Of a stretch of 64,000 nucleotides of DNA, positions 35,247 through 41,853 are shown piece by piece. Position 1 is the stretch's first letter, and every line of letters begins with the position of its first letter. Below the pieces are notes generated by a model that searched no databases, was not told the DNA's origin, and was given only the letters and a program-made list of their open reading frames with translations. Source of the stretch: a bacterium (lineage in GTDB: Bacteria > Oederibacteriota > CAKKQC01); contig CAKKQC010000002.1 in the NCBI GenBank assembly GCA_919901855.1, forward strand, positions 1 to 64,000, in the 5' to 3' direction. The translations under genes and the position numbers were made by a program.

Positions 35247-35488
35247 ACACGCCGATGTCCCGGGACCTTCTCGCCGATCCGAAGCCCCGGTTGAACCGTA
35301 GAATCCAGACCGAGGTTCTGGCCCGGATGGCGCCTGGCGAGCGCCTTCGTCAGGCCCTCGAGCTGTCCGAGTTCACCCGCGGGCTCTTCCGTCACGGCCT
35401 GCGCGCCCGGTTCCCGGCCCTCCCGGAGGCCGACCTCCACCGGCTCTACCTCGACCGGCTCGCGAAGTGTCACAACAGGAACTACTGA
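35243..35488 (+). CDS. Small protein paired with nucleotidyltransferase (possible antitoxin-like partner)
   Basis: The protein is 81 residues, helical: a central [26 protein letters not shown] and a basic [22 protein letters not shown]. Proteins of this pattern are commonly found just upstream of AbiEii-type nucleotidyltransferase genes, and that arrangement is seen here. The function is not established. The start ATG overlaps the mnmA stop (ATGA). Its end overlaps the next reading frame by 22 nt. Confidence 0.6.
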   Translation: MNTPMSRDLLADPKPRLNRRIQTEVLARMAPGERLRQALELSEFTRGLFRHGLRARFPALPEADLHRLYLDRLAKCHNRNY

Positions 35489-35655
35489 CCGCGCTGGCGG
35501 CCTTCCTCGAATCGGAGGGCATTCCACACTTCGTCACCGGATCCATCGCTTCGAGCCTGCAGGGGGAACCACGCGCGACCCATGACATCGATCTCGTCGT
35601 CGCGTTGCCGGAAGCGGCCATCGCGAAGATGGCGGCTGCCTTTGACCCGGATTGA
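35467..35655 (+). pseudogene. Truncated AbiEii-type nucleotidyltransferase
   Basis: Only 62 residues remain: [39 protein letters not shown] in two parts matches the start of nucleotidyltransferase-fold proteins. GS and HDIDLV correspond to the G-S and D-x-D active-site motif. Intact members run to roughly 150-200 residues, so the C-terminal two-thirds are missing. The frame ends at 35655, and the DNA beyond belongs to the minus-strand hicA. The deletion joint lies near 35650. Confidence 0.65.
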
Positions 35656-35660
35656 CCTCA

Positions 35661-35885
35661 TCAGATCAGCTCGAGGAATTGCTCGCGGGTAATCCCGGCT
35701 TGCCGGAGGATTTCGCCGAATGTGCCGGGCGGAACAGGCCGGTTCCCCTTGTGACTGAGGCGAACCTGGAGGATCGCCCCGTTCGGGGCAATGCGTTCCC
35801 AGGTCTCGTGTTTGCGGCTGCGGATCAGGCGGAATTCCAGGCGCCGAAGCGCCCGGCGAACCTGGTCATACGTGTACGCGGCCAA
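35661..35885 (-). CDS. hicA: HicA-family mRNA interferase toxin
   Basis: The protein is 74 residues, double-stranded-RNA-binding-like fold: YDQVRRALRRLEFRLIRSRKHETWERI, with the His of the SRKHE segment at the position of the HicA catalytic His, and HKGNRPVPPGTFGEILRQAGIT as the typical C-terminal half. It would cleave mRNA when free of HicB. Its start overlaps the end of the HicB-like gene by 20 nt on the same strand, antitoxin first. Confidence 0.85.
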   Translation of the reverse strand: MAAYTYDQVRRALRRLEFRLIRSRKHETWERIAPNGAILQVRLSHKGNRPVPPGTFGEILRQAGITREQFLELI

Positions 35886-36192
35886 ACCGCACCTCGATCA
35901 GCTCGCGCACGGCCCACTCGTTTTCGCATGCCGCGATCCGGTCGACGTACGGACGGTGGTGGGCGCGGTTGGGGCTCGTCGCGAACTCCTTGATCCTGCG
36001 GGTGTAATCCTCGGCGTATTCCCGGATCATCTCGATCATGGCCTGGATCGTCTCTTCCTGACGGTCCATCTCGGTCACGAGGTCCAGCTCGGGGCACCGG
36101 GCCATGAATCGGCCGTTGTCCTTCGCCACGAGGAGCGTGAGCAGGGGGACCTTGGTCTGGATGAGGGGCGGGGAAGCCGTGCGGGACTTCAC
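35866..36192 (-). CDS. hicB: HicB-family antitoxin
   Basis: The protein is 108 residues. The core VPLLTLLVAKDNGRFMARCPELDLVTEMDRQEET in two parts is the HicB partial RNase H-like fold (GxFxAxCPELD.. pattern). The C-terminal half is helical without an obvious helix-turn-helix. It neutralises HicA. The start is GTG 36192, supported by a perfect TATAAT ending 6 nt upstream, which makes the mRNA leaderless. Confidence 0.8.
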   Translation of the reverse strand: MKSRTASPPLIQTKVPLLTLLVAKDNGRFMARCPELDLVTEMDRQEETIQAMIEMIREYAEDYTRRIKEFATSPNRAHHRPYVDRIAACENEWAVRELIEVRFGRVHV

Positions 36193-36198
36193 CCCGTG

Positions 36199-36204
36199 AT
36201 TATA
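36199..36204 (-). promoter_or_regulatory. TATAAT -10 box of hicBA, leaderless
   Basis: A perfect TATAAT on the minus strand with 6 nt to GTG 36192. A weak TTCCCG lies 16 bp upstream of it. Transcription should start on or next to the G of the start codon. Confidence 0.6.
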
Positions 36205-36265
36205 CCCCGGTGAGACGGATCGGGAATGCGGGTGAAGGAGCGACCGGATGCCTCGGAGCGTCGCA

Positions 36266-36700
36266 TCAGCACCAGAGCCAGTGTCTGGCGTCGATCAGCC
36301 GCCTGAGCATCCGGTCCTCGCGGCGGGCGAAGGCGCGCTCCAGCCGGTTCAGCATCTGCCAGGCTTTCCGGTCCGTCCGTAGGACCTCGAGTCGGCTCCC
36401 GGTCCCGTCCGGCAGGGGGACCAGCCTGGTCTTGTGGCGGGCCGACCACCGGCGCAGGGCGCGATCGATCGCCTGCTCATCCCGGGGGCGCTCGATCTTC
36501 CAGTAGCGATAGAGGGCCCGGAGTTCCCGCCATTGGCGCCGCTGTGTCGCATCGTGTTCGTAGTCGACGATGGTCTGGGGCTTCTCCTGCTCCATGAAGT
36601 CCACGAGGAGCTGGAAGCAGGCGTAGACGAGCACCCGGTCCTTGTCGCACCACCGGCTTCCCGGCTTCAGCCCGCGGATGACGAGGACGTTCCCCTTCAC
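36266..36700 (-). CDS. Hypothetical phage-like protein
   Basis: The protein is 144 residues and charged. Its N-terminal half (WCDKDRVLVYACFQLLVDFM) resembles small proteins of uncertain function that I associate with phage genomes, but I cannot name a family. The C-terminal half is Arg-rich. It starts GTG 36700, 15 nt after the higA stop on the same strand, so it may be read through from higBA. Its base composition is lower in GC than the neighbouring housekeeping genes. Confidence 0.5.
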   Translation of the reverse strand: MKGNVLVIRGLKPGSRWCDKDRVLVYACFQLLVDFMEQEKPQTIVDYEHDATQRRQWRELRALYRYWKIERPRDEQAIDRALRRWSARHKTRLVPLPDGTGSRLEVLRTDRKAWQMLNRLERAFARREDRMLRRLIDARHWLWC

Positions 36701-36715
36701 GGAAGCGACGCGCTC

Positions 36716-37120
36716 CTATCCGACGAACACCGCGGGCGACACGCCGAACCGCCGGGCCAGCGCCCTGATCTGTCTCACGTTCAGCTCGCGCTTGCCGGCC
36801 AGAATCTCCGACACGATGCCCTGCGATCCGACCTCCTCCAGTTCCGCCTGCTTCAGGCCGTGCTCCTCCATGAGGAAGGCCAGGACATGGCGCGGCGCGG
36901 CCGCAGGAACCGGATGATGCCGCTCCTCCCATGCATGTACAAGCGTCGCCAGCGTATCCAGGAGCGCCGCCCGGGGATGACCCTCGTCGGAACCGACCTC
37001 GTCCACGAGCGCCTCCAGGATGCCCCTGGCACGCCGGTAGTCCGTCTCGGAGTCGATGGCCAGTAGACCCTCGAGTCGCTGCCACGCCATGTCCGTGCTG
37101 CGATCCAGGACCGGATTCAT
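36716..37120 (-). CDS. higA: HigA-family antitoxin (XRE helix-turn-helix)
   Basis: The protein is 134 residues. The C-terminal HTH (AELEEVGSQGIVSEILAGKRELNVRQIRALARRF, in two parts) is the HigA type, with MEEHGLKQAELEEVG before it. The N-terminal half carries the toxin-binding helices (LEGLLAIDSETDYRRARGILEAL). The ATG at 37120 overlaps the higB TGA (ATGA). It probably represses its own operon through the palindrome at 37420-37434. Confidence 0.85.
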   Translation of the reverse strand: MNPVLDRSTDMAWQRLEGLLAIDSETDYRRARGILEALVDEVGSDEGHPRAALLDTLATLVHAWEERHHPVPAAAPRHVLAFLMEEHGLKQAELEEVGSQGIVSEILAGKRELNVRQIRALARRFGVSPAVFVG

Positions 37121-37404
37121 CGCTTCCAACCTCCCCGGTCGTATTCCGCGTGTGTCAGGATCTCGCGGATGTAGACCTTCTCCCGGTTGAAGTGAACGGC
37201 CGCGATCAACCGGTACTTGTTGCCCCCGATGTTGAACACCACCTTGTTCCCCACCTGATCGGCGCTCGGGAACGTCCGTCGCACCTCGGCGAACGATCCG
37301 AACCTCGTCCTGCTCACGATGGCATACCACGCCACGAGGGCGCTCCTCGCGTCGCCATGCACCGCCACGAACTCGTTGATCCGCTTGCGCGAGATGACGT
37401 GCAT
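37117..37404 (-). CDS. higB: HigB-family mRNA interferase toxin
   Basis: The protein is 95 residues from ATG 37404 (another ATG lies 6 nt upstream at 37410). The core VVFNIGGNKYRLIAAVHFN and VYIREILTHAEYDRGGW are typical of the HigB/RelE-superfamily group that pairs with HigA. Toxin precedes antitoxin, the usual HigBA order. The downstream ATG is favoured because the -10 box ends only 3 nt before 37410 but 10 nt before 37404. Confidence 0.85.
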   Translation of the reverse strand: MHVISRKRINEFVAVHGDARSALVAWYAIVSRTRFGSFAEVRRTFPSADQVGNKVVFNIGGNKYRLIAAVHFNREKVYIREILTHAEYDRGGWKR

Positions 37405-37414
37405 CGCCATTGCC

Positions 37415-37444
37415 AGCGTATCTCACGGTGAGATGTCTTGTCAA
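37415..37444 (-). promoter_or_regulatory. higBA promoter with palindromic operator in the spacer
   Basis: On the minus strand: TTGACA (37444-37439), an 18-bp spacer and TACGCT (37420-37415). The spacer contains a perfect dyad ATCTCAC-C-GTGAGAT (37420-37434) reaching into the -10. HigA binding there would block RNA polymerase, the classical TA autoregulation. Confidence 0.75.
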
Positions 37445-37490
37445 CCACGTGTCCGGGACCCTGGAGGAGATGTGGGCGTGACCCCACGTC

Positions 37491-37614
37491 CCGTGGCCGG
37501 GTGACGATCCGGTTCGCCGAGCCCCGGCGGTCGGTCACCCCGGGCCAGGCCGCCGTCTGCTACCGCGCCGACGAGCTCCCCGGCGGCGGCATGATCACTC
37601 GCACGTTGCGGTAG
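37491..37614 (+). pseudogene. Detached 3' end of mnmA (direct repeat copy B), right boundary of island
   Basis: The region 37491-37575 repeats mnmA 35117-35201 with 5 mismatches. In frame it reads [20 protein letters not shown], then YRADELPGGG and a terminus MITRTLR followed by TAG. It has no upstream PP-loop part and no start. It looks like the original mnmA C-terminus left behind when the 2.3-kb toxin-antitoxin segment was placed between it and the rest of the gene, or a remnant of a second mnmA. Confidence 0.75.
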
Positions 37615-37638
37615 GAGGCTTTAGTCGGCGAGCTCCGG

Positions 37639-37980
37639 TCAAGCCTGCCTTGGAGTACGCCTGCGCTGGGCGAGGGTTCTGACCATCTGCCGGACCGTAT
37701 CCCGCTCCGCGACGGACAGGTGTCCCACGGGGATCACGTACTGGGCGTGCTTGGATGTGGGACCCCCGGTCACGTCCTGAAACAGGACGGATAACGGGAT
37801 GCCAAGGGCGTCCGCGAGCCGGCCATAGGTCTCCAGCGAGCCCTTCCTGCGTGCGATTTCGAGAAACGAGAGGAACGATGCCGAGATACCCGCCCGTTCC
37901 GCCAATTCGCCCTGCGTGAGCCCTCGGCGATCCCGGAGCTCGCGCAGTCGTTTCGCGACTCTCGCGTACACGTCTTCCAT
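37639..37980 (-). CDS. XRE-family transcriptional regulator
   Basis: The protein is 113 residues. The N-terminal HTH reads AKRLRELRDRRGLTQGELAERAG, then ISASFLSFLEIARRKGSLETYGRLADALGI. The C-terminal 40 residues (QYVIPVGHLSVAERDTVRQM) are unassigned. It is transcribed divergently from the CsgG-like gene, and its -10 (TATGGT, 9 nt before ATG) lies a few bases from the -35 of that gene. It may control both. It lies just outside the repeat-bounded island and could still be part of the acquired segment. Confidence 0.8.
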   Translation of the reverse strand: MEDVYARVAKRLRELRDRRGLTQGELAERAGISASFLSFLEIARRKGSLETYGRLADALGIPLSVLFQDVTGGPTSKHAQYVIPVGHLSVAERDTVRQMVRTLAQRRRTPRQA

Positions 37981-37989
37981 CGGTCAATC

Positions 37990-38031
37990 ACCATAGGGGG
38001 CTTGACTTATGGATGGAACGGACCATAGGAT
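37990..38031. promoter_or_regulatory. Divergent promoters for XRE regulator and CsgG-like gene
   Basis: Minus strand: TATGGT (37995-37990), 9 nt before ATG 37980. Plus strand: TTGACT (38002-38007), an 18-bp spacer and TAGGAT (38026-38031), 10 nt before ATG 38042. The plus-strand promoter is among the best in the window and decides the downstream start. Confidence 0.65.
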
Positions 38032-38041
38032 GTGCTTGGCC

Positions 38042-39283
38042 ATGACGTATGGATATGCCTTCGGCCCGGCCTCGCCGCTCTTGACAGGCCGTGTACGTCC
38101 CAACCGTCGATGCGCGTGTCTGGCCCTGATGTTCTTCGTCCCGTTCTTGGCGCTCATTCCAGCATGGCCCGCAGGGGCCGAGGAACAGGTCACGATCGCG
38201 GTTCTCGATTTCCAGGCCACCAACGCTCCGGCTTCGGATGCCGCGGCGATCACGCAGTTTGTCCGTGCCGCAGTCGTCCGCGCGCATCGATACCTGGTCG
38301 TAGACAAGTCCAACATGGACAAGATCCTCGGTGAGCAGGCGTTTCAGCAGACCGGATGCACTAGCCAGGAGTGTGCGGTCAAGCTCGGTAAGATCCTAAA
38401 CGTGCGGAAGATGGTCGTGGGCGACTACACCATTGTCGGGGGCATCAGGTACCTGACGGCTTCGCTGGTCGATGTTGAGACGGGCCAGATTGAGAACGCG
38501 GCCAAGGAGAAGGGTTTCAGCGTATCCAAGATCGACGAGACTGTCGACCGGCTCGTTTCAAGTCTGATCGCGGCCCGGCGGGTGGGAGAGGACGAGGCGC
38601 GCGCGCGGGCGGGCGGCGGGCGGACGGCTCGGGGCCGGGTCGGGTTGGGGCTCAACATCCCCGGGCTGGGCATTCGGTACTTCGTGATCGACAATCTGGC
38701 GCTGGAAGCCCGGGGGCAGATGGAGAAGGACGCGCGGGCCGAGGGACTCCGGGTCTACGGGTACATTGGCATGGCGCCGTCCGTGCTCGTCTATCTCGGC
38801 GGAGAAGGAGATCTCATTCAATTCAGCGGGGACGCGGGCAAGTACTCGGGCCTCGCGGCGGGAGGGTTCGCGGGAGTCGAGGTCTTCGTGTGGCGTAAGC
38901 TCTCCGTGCAGTGCGACTTTGGGCCGGCATACCTGAGGCTTACTGACAAGAACGGCATGGTGGGGCAGGACGGGCTGTCCTACATCGTCAACTTCGGGAT
39001 CAACCTCTACTTCGGCGGGGGCGGGGCGGGCCAGGAAATCGAGAAGTTGTACCAGGAGGCGGCCGAGCTCTACAAGGCCAAGGACTATGACGGGGCCCAG
39101 ACGAAGGTGGAGGGGATCTTGAGGCAGGATCCCGAGAACTGGAAAGCGTGGGCCTTGCTCGGCAACTGCCAGTACGCGAAGGGGGATCGGACGGGTGCGC
39201 TCGCGTCTTTCGACAGATCCCTGCAAATCAATCCGGACAATCCGCGGCTCAAGGCGTGGGTCGACAACCTCCGGAAGCGATGA
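38042..39283 (+). CDS. Exported CsgG-like / beta-barrel-like / TPR protein
   Basis: The protein is 413 residues from ATG 38042; upstream ATGs at 38009 and 38030 lie within the promoter. An N-terminal signal (LALMFFVPFLALIPAWPAGA) leads to a CsgG-type domain (VTIAVLDFQATNAPASDAAA, HRYLVVDKSNMDKILGEQAF, CAVKLGKILNVRKMVVGDY). It continues with about 130 residues of alternating strands resembling an outer-membrane barrel (VGLGLNIPGLGIRYFVIDNL ... YIVNFGINLYFGGG) and a C-terminal TPR pair (KAWALLGNCQYAKGDRTGAL). It may help place surface proteins; the two repeat proteins downstream are natural candidates. Confidence 0.7.
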   Translation: MTYGYAFGPASPLLTGRVRPNRRCACLALMFFVPFLALIPAWPAGAEEQVTIAVLDFQATNAPASDAAAITQFVRAAVVRAHRYLVVDKSNMDKILGEQAFQQTGCTSQECAVKLGKILNVRKMVVGDYTIVGGIRYLTASLVDVETGQIENAAKEKGFSVSKIDETVDRLVSSLIAARRVGEDEARARAGGGRTARGRVGLGLNIPGLGIRYFVIDNLALEARGQMEKDARAEGLRVYGYIGMAPSVLVYLGGEGDLIQFSGDAGKYSGLAAGGFAGVEVFVWRKLSVQCDFGPAYLRLTDKNGMVGQDGLSYIVNFGINLYFGGGGAGQEIEKLYQEAAELYKAKDYDGAQTKVEGILRQDPENWKAWALLGNCQYAKGDRTGALASFDRSLQINPDNPRLKAWVDNLRKR

Positions 39284-39293
39284 GAGGCCGTAC

Positions 39294-41846
39294 GTGATCG
39301 AGGTCAACCGGACGAGGTGGGGACTGGGCGCGGTCGCGGTGGCCGGCATGGTGGCCGGCGCGGTCTGGGCGGCCGGGATCTATGTCGGCGTGACGGGGGC
39401 CGTCCGGCCGGTAAAGCCCAAGGGGCCGGGGTCCGGCGCGGCCGAGACCGTGAGTGCGGCGTCCGCGCCGGCCGGCCCGGCAAGCGGACTCTCGGGACAG
39501 ACGTACGTCTACAGCACGGGCGGGGCGACCAGCAGTTTCGGGCATACGGTCGAGTACCGGTTCAACTGGGGCGACGGCACGTATTCGCCATGGTCCGTTT
39601 CGACGAGCGCGTCGCACGCGTGGGCGGCCGACGGGGCCTACACGGTGACCGCGGAGGCCCGCTGCCAGGCGGACACGGCTGTCGTGGCGCCGGCGTCGGG
39701 AGGGTTGGCTGTCGGCATGGCCACCGAGACGATCGGCGCCCCGACGGCGCCGACGGGTACGATCACGGGAGGAGCCAACAGCACCTACGCCTACAGCACC
39801 GGCGGTGCGACGAGCAACCTCGGTCACGCCGTCGAGTACCGGTTCAACTGGGGCGACGGCACGTACTCGTCGTGGTCGGCGGCCGGGAGCGATTCCTACG
39901 CCTGGACTTCGACGGGATCCTACACGGTGACGGCGGAGGCCCGGTGTCAGGAGCACACCTGGGTCACCTCCGCCGCGTCGAGCGGCCTGGCGGTGTCGAT
40001 CATCACCGAGTCCGTGAGCGCGCCGGACACGCCGACGGGGACGAAGTCCGGCGTACCGGGGACGAGCTACCTGTACACCACGGGCAACGCGACCAGCAAC
40101 CTAGGCCACACGGTCGAGTACCGATTATACTGGGGAGACAGCCAGTACTCGACCTGGTCCGCGGGCACGAGCGCGTCTCATGCGTGGAGTTCAGGGGGTA
40201 GCTACTCGGTGATGGCGGAAGCCCGGTGTCAGGCGGACACGGGGGTGACCTCGGCGTCCGCGGGTTCGATGGCCGTGAGCATGGAGACGGTGACGCCCCC
40301 GCCGACTCCGACGGGGCCGACGGACGGCGTGGCGGGGGCAACCTACACCTACACGACGACCGGATCGACGACCAGCCTGGGGCACACCGTCGAGTACAAG
40401 TTCGACTGGGGGGACGGGACCTACTCGAGCTGGTCCACGAGCATGGACGCGTCGCACTCGTGGAGTGCGGCCTCCACCTACGTGGTGAAGGTTCAGGCGC
40501 GGTGCCAGTCGGACACGGGGGTCTTGTCGTCATGGTCCGGAGGGGTGACGATGGTTCTCGAGACCGTGAGCATCCCGACCCCGCCGACGGGCACGGCGAG
40601 CGGGAGTTACGGAACGAGCTACGGCTACACCACAGGCGGTTCGACGAGCAACCTGGGCCACACGGTCGAATACCGGTTCGACTGGGGGACCGGCACGAAT
40701 TCGACGTGGTCGACGTCCACGACCGTGTCCTATACCTTTACCGCCGCGGGCAGCTACACGGTGAAAGCGCAGGCGCGGTGCCAGGCAGACACGACCGTGG
40801 TGTCGTCCTGGTCCGGCGGGATGGGCGTGGTCATGGGCGTACCCAGCGGGACGATCACGACGATCGCGGGGGACGGATCGCCGGGAACCGGGTGCGAGAG
40901 TTGCGCGGCCGAGACCGCCCAGTTCAACGGTCCGTGCGGGGTGGCCGTGGACACGGCGGGCAACATCTACGTCGCGGACACCAACAACCACCGCATTCGG
41001 AAGATCACGTCGGGCGGCGTCGTGACCACCATTGCCGGAGTCAGCGGCTCCTCCGGGTTCGGCGGGGACAGCGGAGCCGGGACCTCGGCGTACCTGAACC
41101 AGCCCTGGGCGGTCACGTGGAACTCGTCCGCCAATGTTCTCTATATCGCCGACACGGGGAACCACCGGATCCGGATGCTCAACCTGGGCAACGGGATCAT
41201 CAATACGGTCGTGAACGGCACTCCCGGCACCGCGGGCTATAACGGGGACGGCGGCAACGCCTACTCGGCACAGCTGTTCCAGCCGATGGGTGTGTGGTAC
41301 GACGCAGGCGCCAGCAACCTCTACATCGGGGACACCATGAACTCCCGGCTCCGCATGGTGAACAACTCGAACATCATCAGTACGGTGGGGGGGAACGGTA
41401 CGTATGGTTGCAGCACCTCTGCCCTGGGAGGGCCCGCAGGCGTGACTCTCAAGTCCGGCAACCTGTACGTCGCCGACGAGGCCTACAACGTCGTGCGGCT
41501 CGTGTCGGGGGGGACGGGCAATCTGTTCGCGGGCAGTTGCGTCAGTGCCGGGTACAACGGCGACGGTATCGCGGCCACCTCGGCGTGGCTGAACATGCCC
41601 ATCGGCGTGGCGGTCAACGGCTCCGGTGCCGTGTTCATCGGGGACATGCTCAACCATCGTGTCCGCAAAGTGGCGGGCGGCACCATCACCACCGTTGCCG
41701 GGACGGGTACGGCGGGGTACAACGGTGACAACCAACTCGGAACGGCGGCTCAAGTGTACGATCCCGCGGGAGTGGCCGTCGCCACGGACGGAACGCTCTA
41801 CATCGCGGACCGGTACAACCACCGGATCCGGAAGGTGACGCCGTAG
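39294..41846 (+). CDS. Surface protein: five PKD-like repeats plus six-bladed NHL propeller (tandem paralogue A)
   Basis: The protein is 850 residues from GTG 39294. An N-terminal membrane anchor or signal (GLGAVAVAGMVAGAVWAAGI) is followed by TGAVRPVKPKG. Five tandem repeats of about 90 residues (about 58-515) share TSYxYxTGGxTSxLGHTVEY, then RFxWGDGTYSxWS, then ARCQxDTxV. This is a PKD/Ig-like fold with Asp-Gly turns that could bind calcium. Residues 519-850 contain six NHL blades (VAVDTAGNIYVADTNNHRIR type). NHL propellers bind protein, carbohydrate or nucleic acid ligands. It is 10 nt after the CsgG-like gene and 7 nt before its paralogue, so probably one operon. Confidence 0.8.
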   Translation: MIEVNRTRWGLGAVAVAGMVAGAVWAAGIYVGVTGAVRPVKPKGPGSGAAETVSAASAPAGPASGLSGQTYVYSTGGATSSFGHTVEYRFNWGDGTYSPWSVSTSASHAWAADGAYTVTAEARCQADTAVVAPASGGLAVGMATETIGAPTAPTGTITGGANSTYAYSTGGATSNLGHAVEYRFNWGDGTYSSWSAAGSDSYAWTSTGSYTVTAEARCQEHTWVTSAASSGLAVSIITESVSAPDTPTGTKSGVPGTSYLYTTGNATSNLGHTVEYRLYWGDSQYSTWSAGTSASHAWSSGGSYSVMAEARCQADTGVTSASAGSMAVSMETVTPPPTPTGPTDGVAGATYTYTTTGSTTSLGHTVEYKFDWGDGTYSSWSTSMDASHSWSAASTYVVKVQARCQSDTGVLSSWSGGVTMVLETVSIPTPPTGTASGSYGTSYGYTTGGSTSNLGHTVEYRFDWGTGTNSTWSTSTTVSYTFTAAGSYTVKAQARCQADTTVVSSWSGGMGVVMGVPSGTITTIAGDGSPGTGCESCAAETAQFNGPCGVAVDTAGNIYVADTNNHRIRKITSGGVVTTIAGVSGSSGFGGDSGAGTSAYLNQPWAVTWNSSANVLYIADTGNHRIRMLNLGNGIINTVVNGTPGTAGYNGDGGNAYSAQLFQPMGVWYDAGASNLYIGDTMNSRLRMVNNSNIISTVGGNGTYGCSTSALGGPAGVTLKSGNLYVADEAYNVVRLVSGGTGNLFAGSCVSAGYNGDGIAATSAWLNMPIGVAVNGSGAVFIGDMLNHRVRKVAGGTITTVAGTGTAGYNGDNQLGTAAQVYDPAGVAVATDGTLYIADRYNHRIRKVTP

Positions 41847-41853
41847 GCCGGTC

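Noticed and set aside
36210-37100. Plus-strand frames within the toxin-antitoxin island
   Set aside because: They are antisense to HicB, HigA and the phage-like gene, and show no recognisable domains or promoters.
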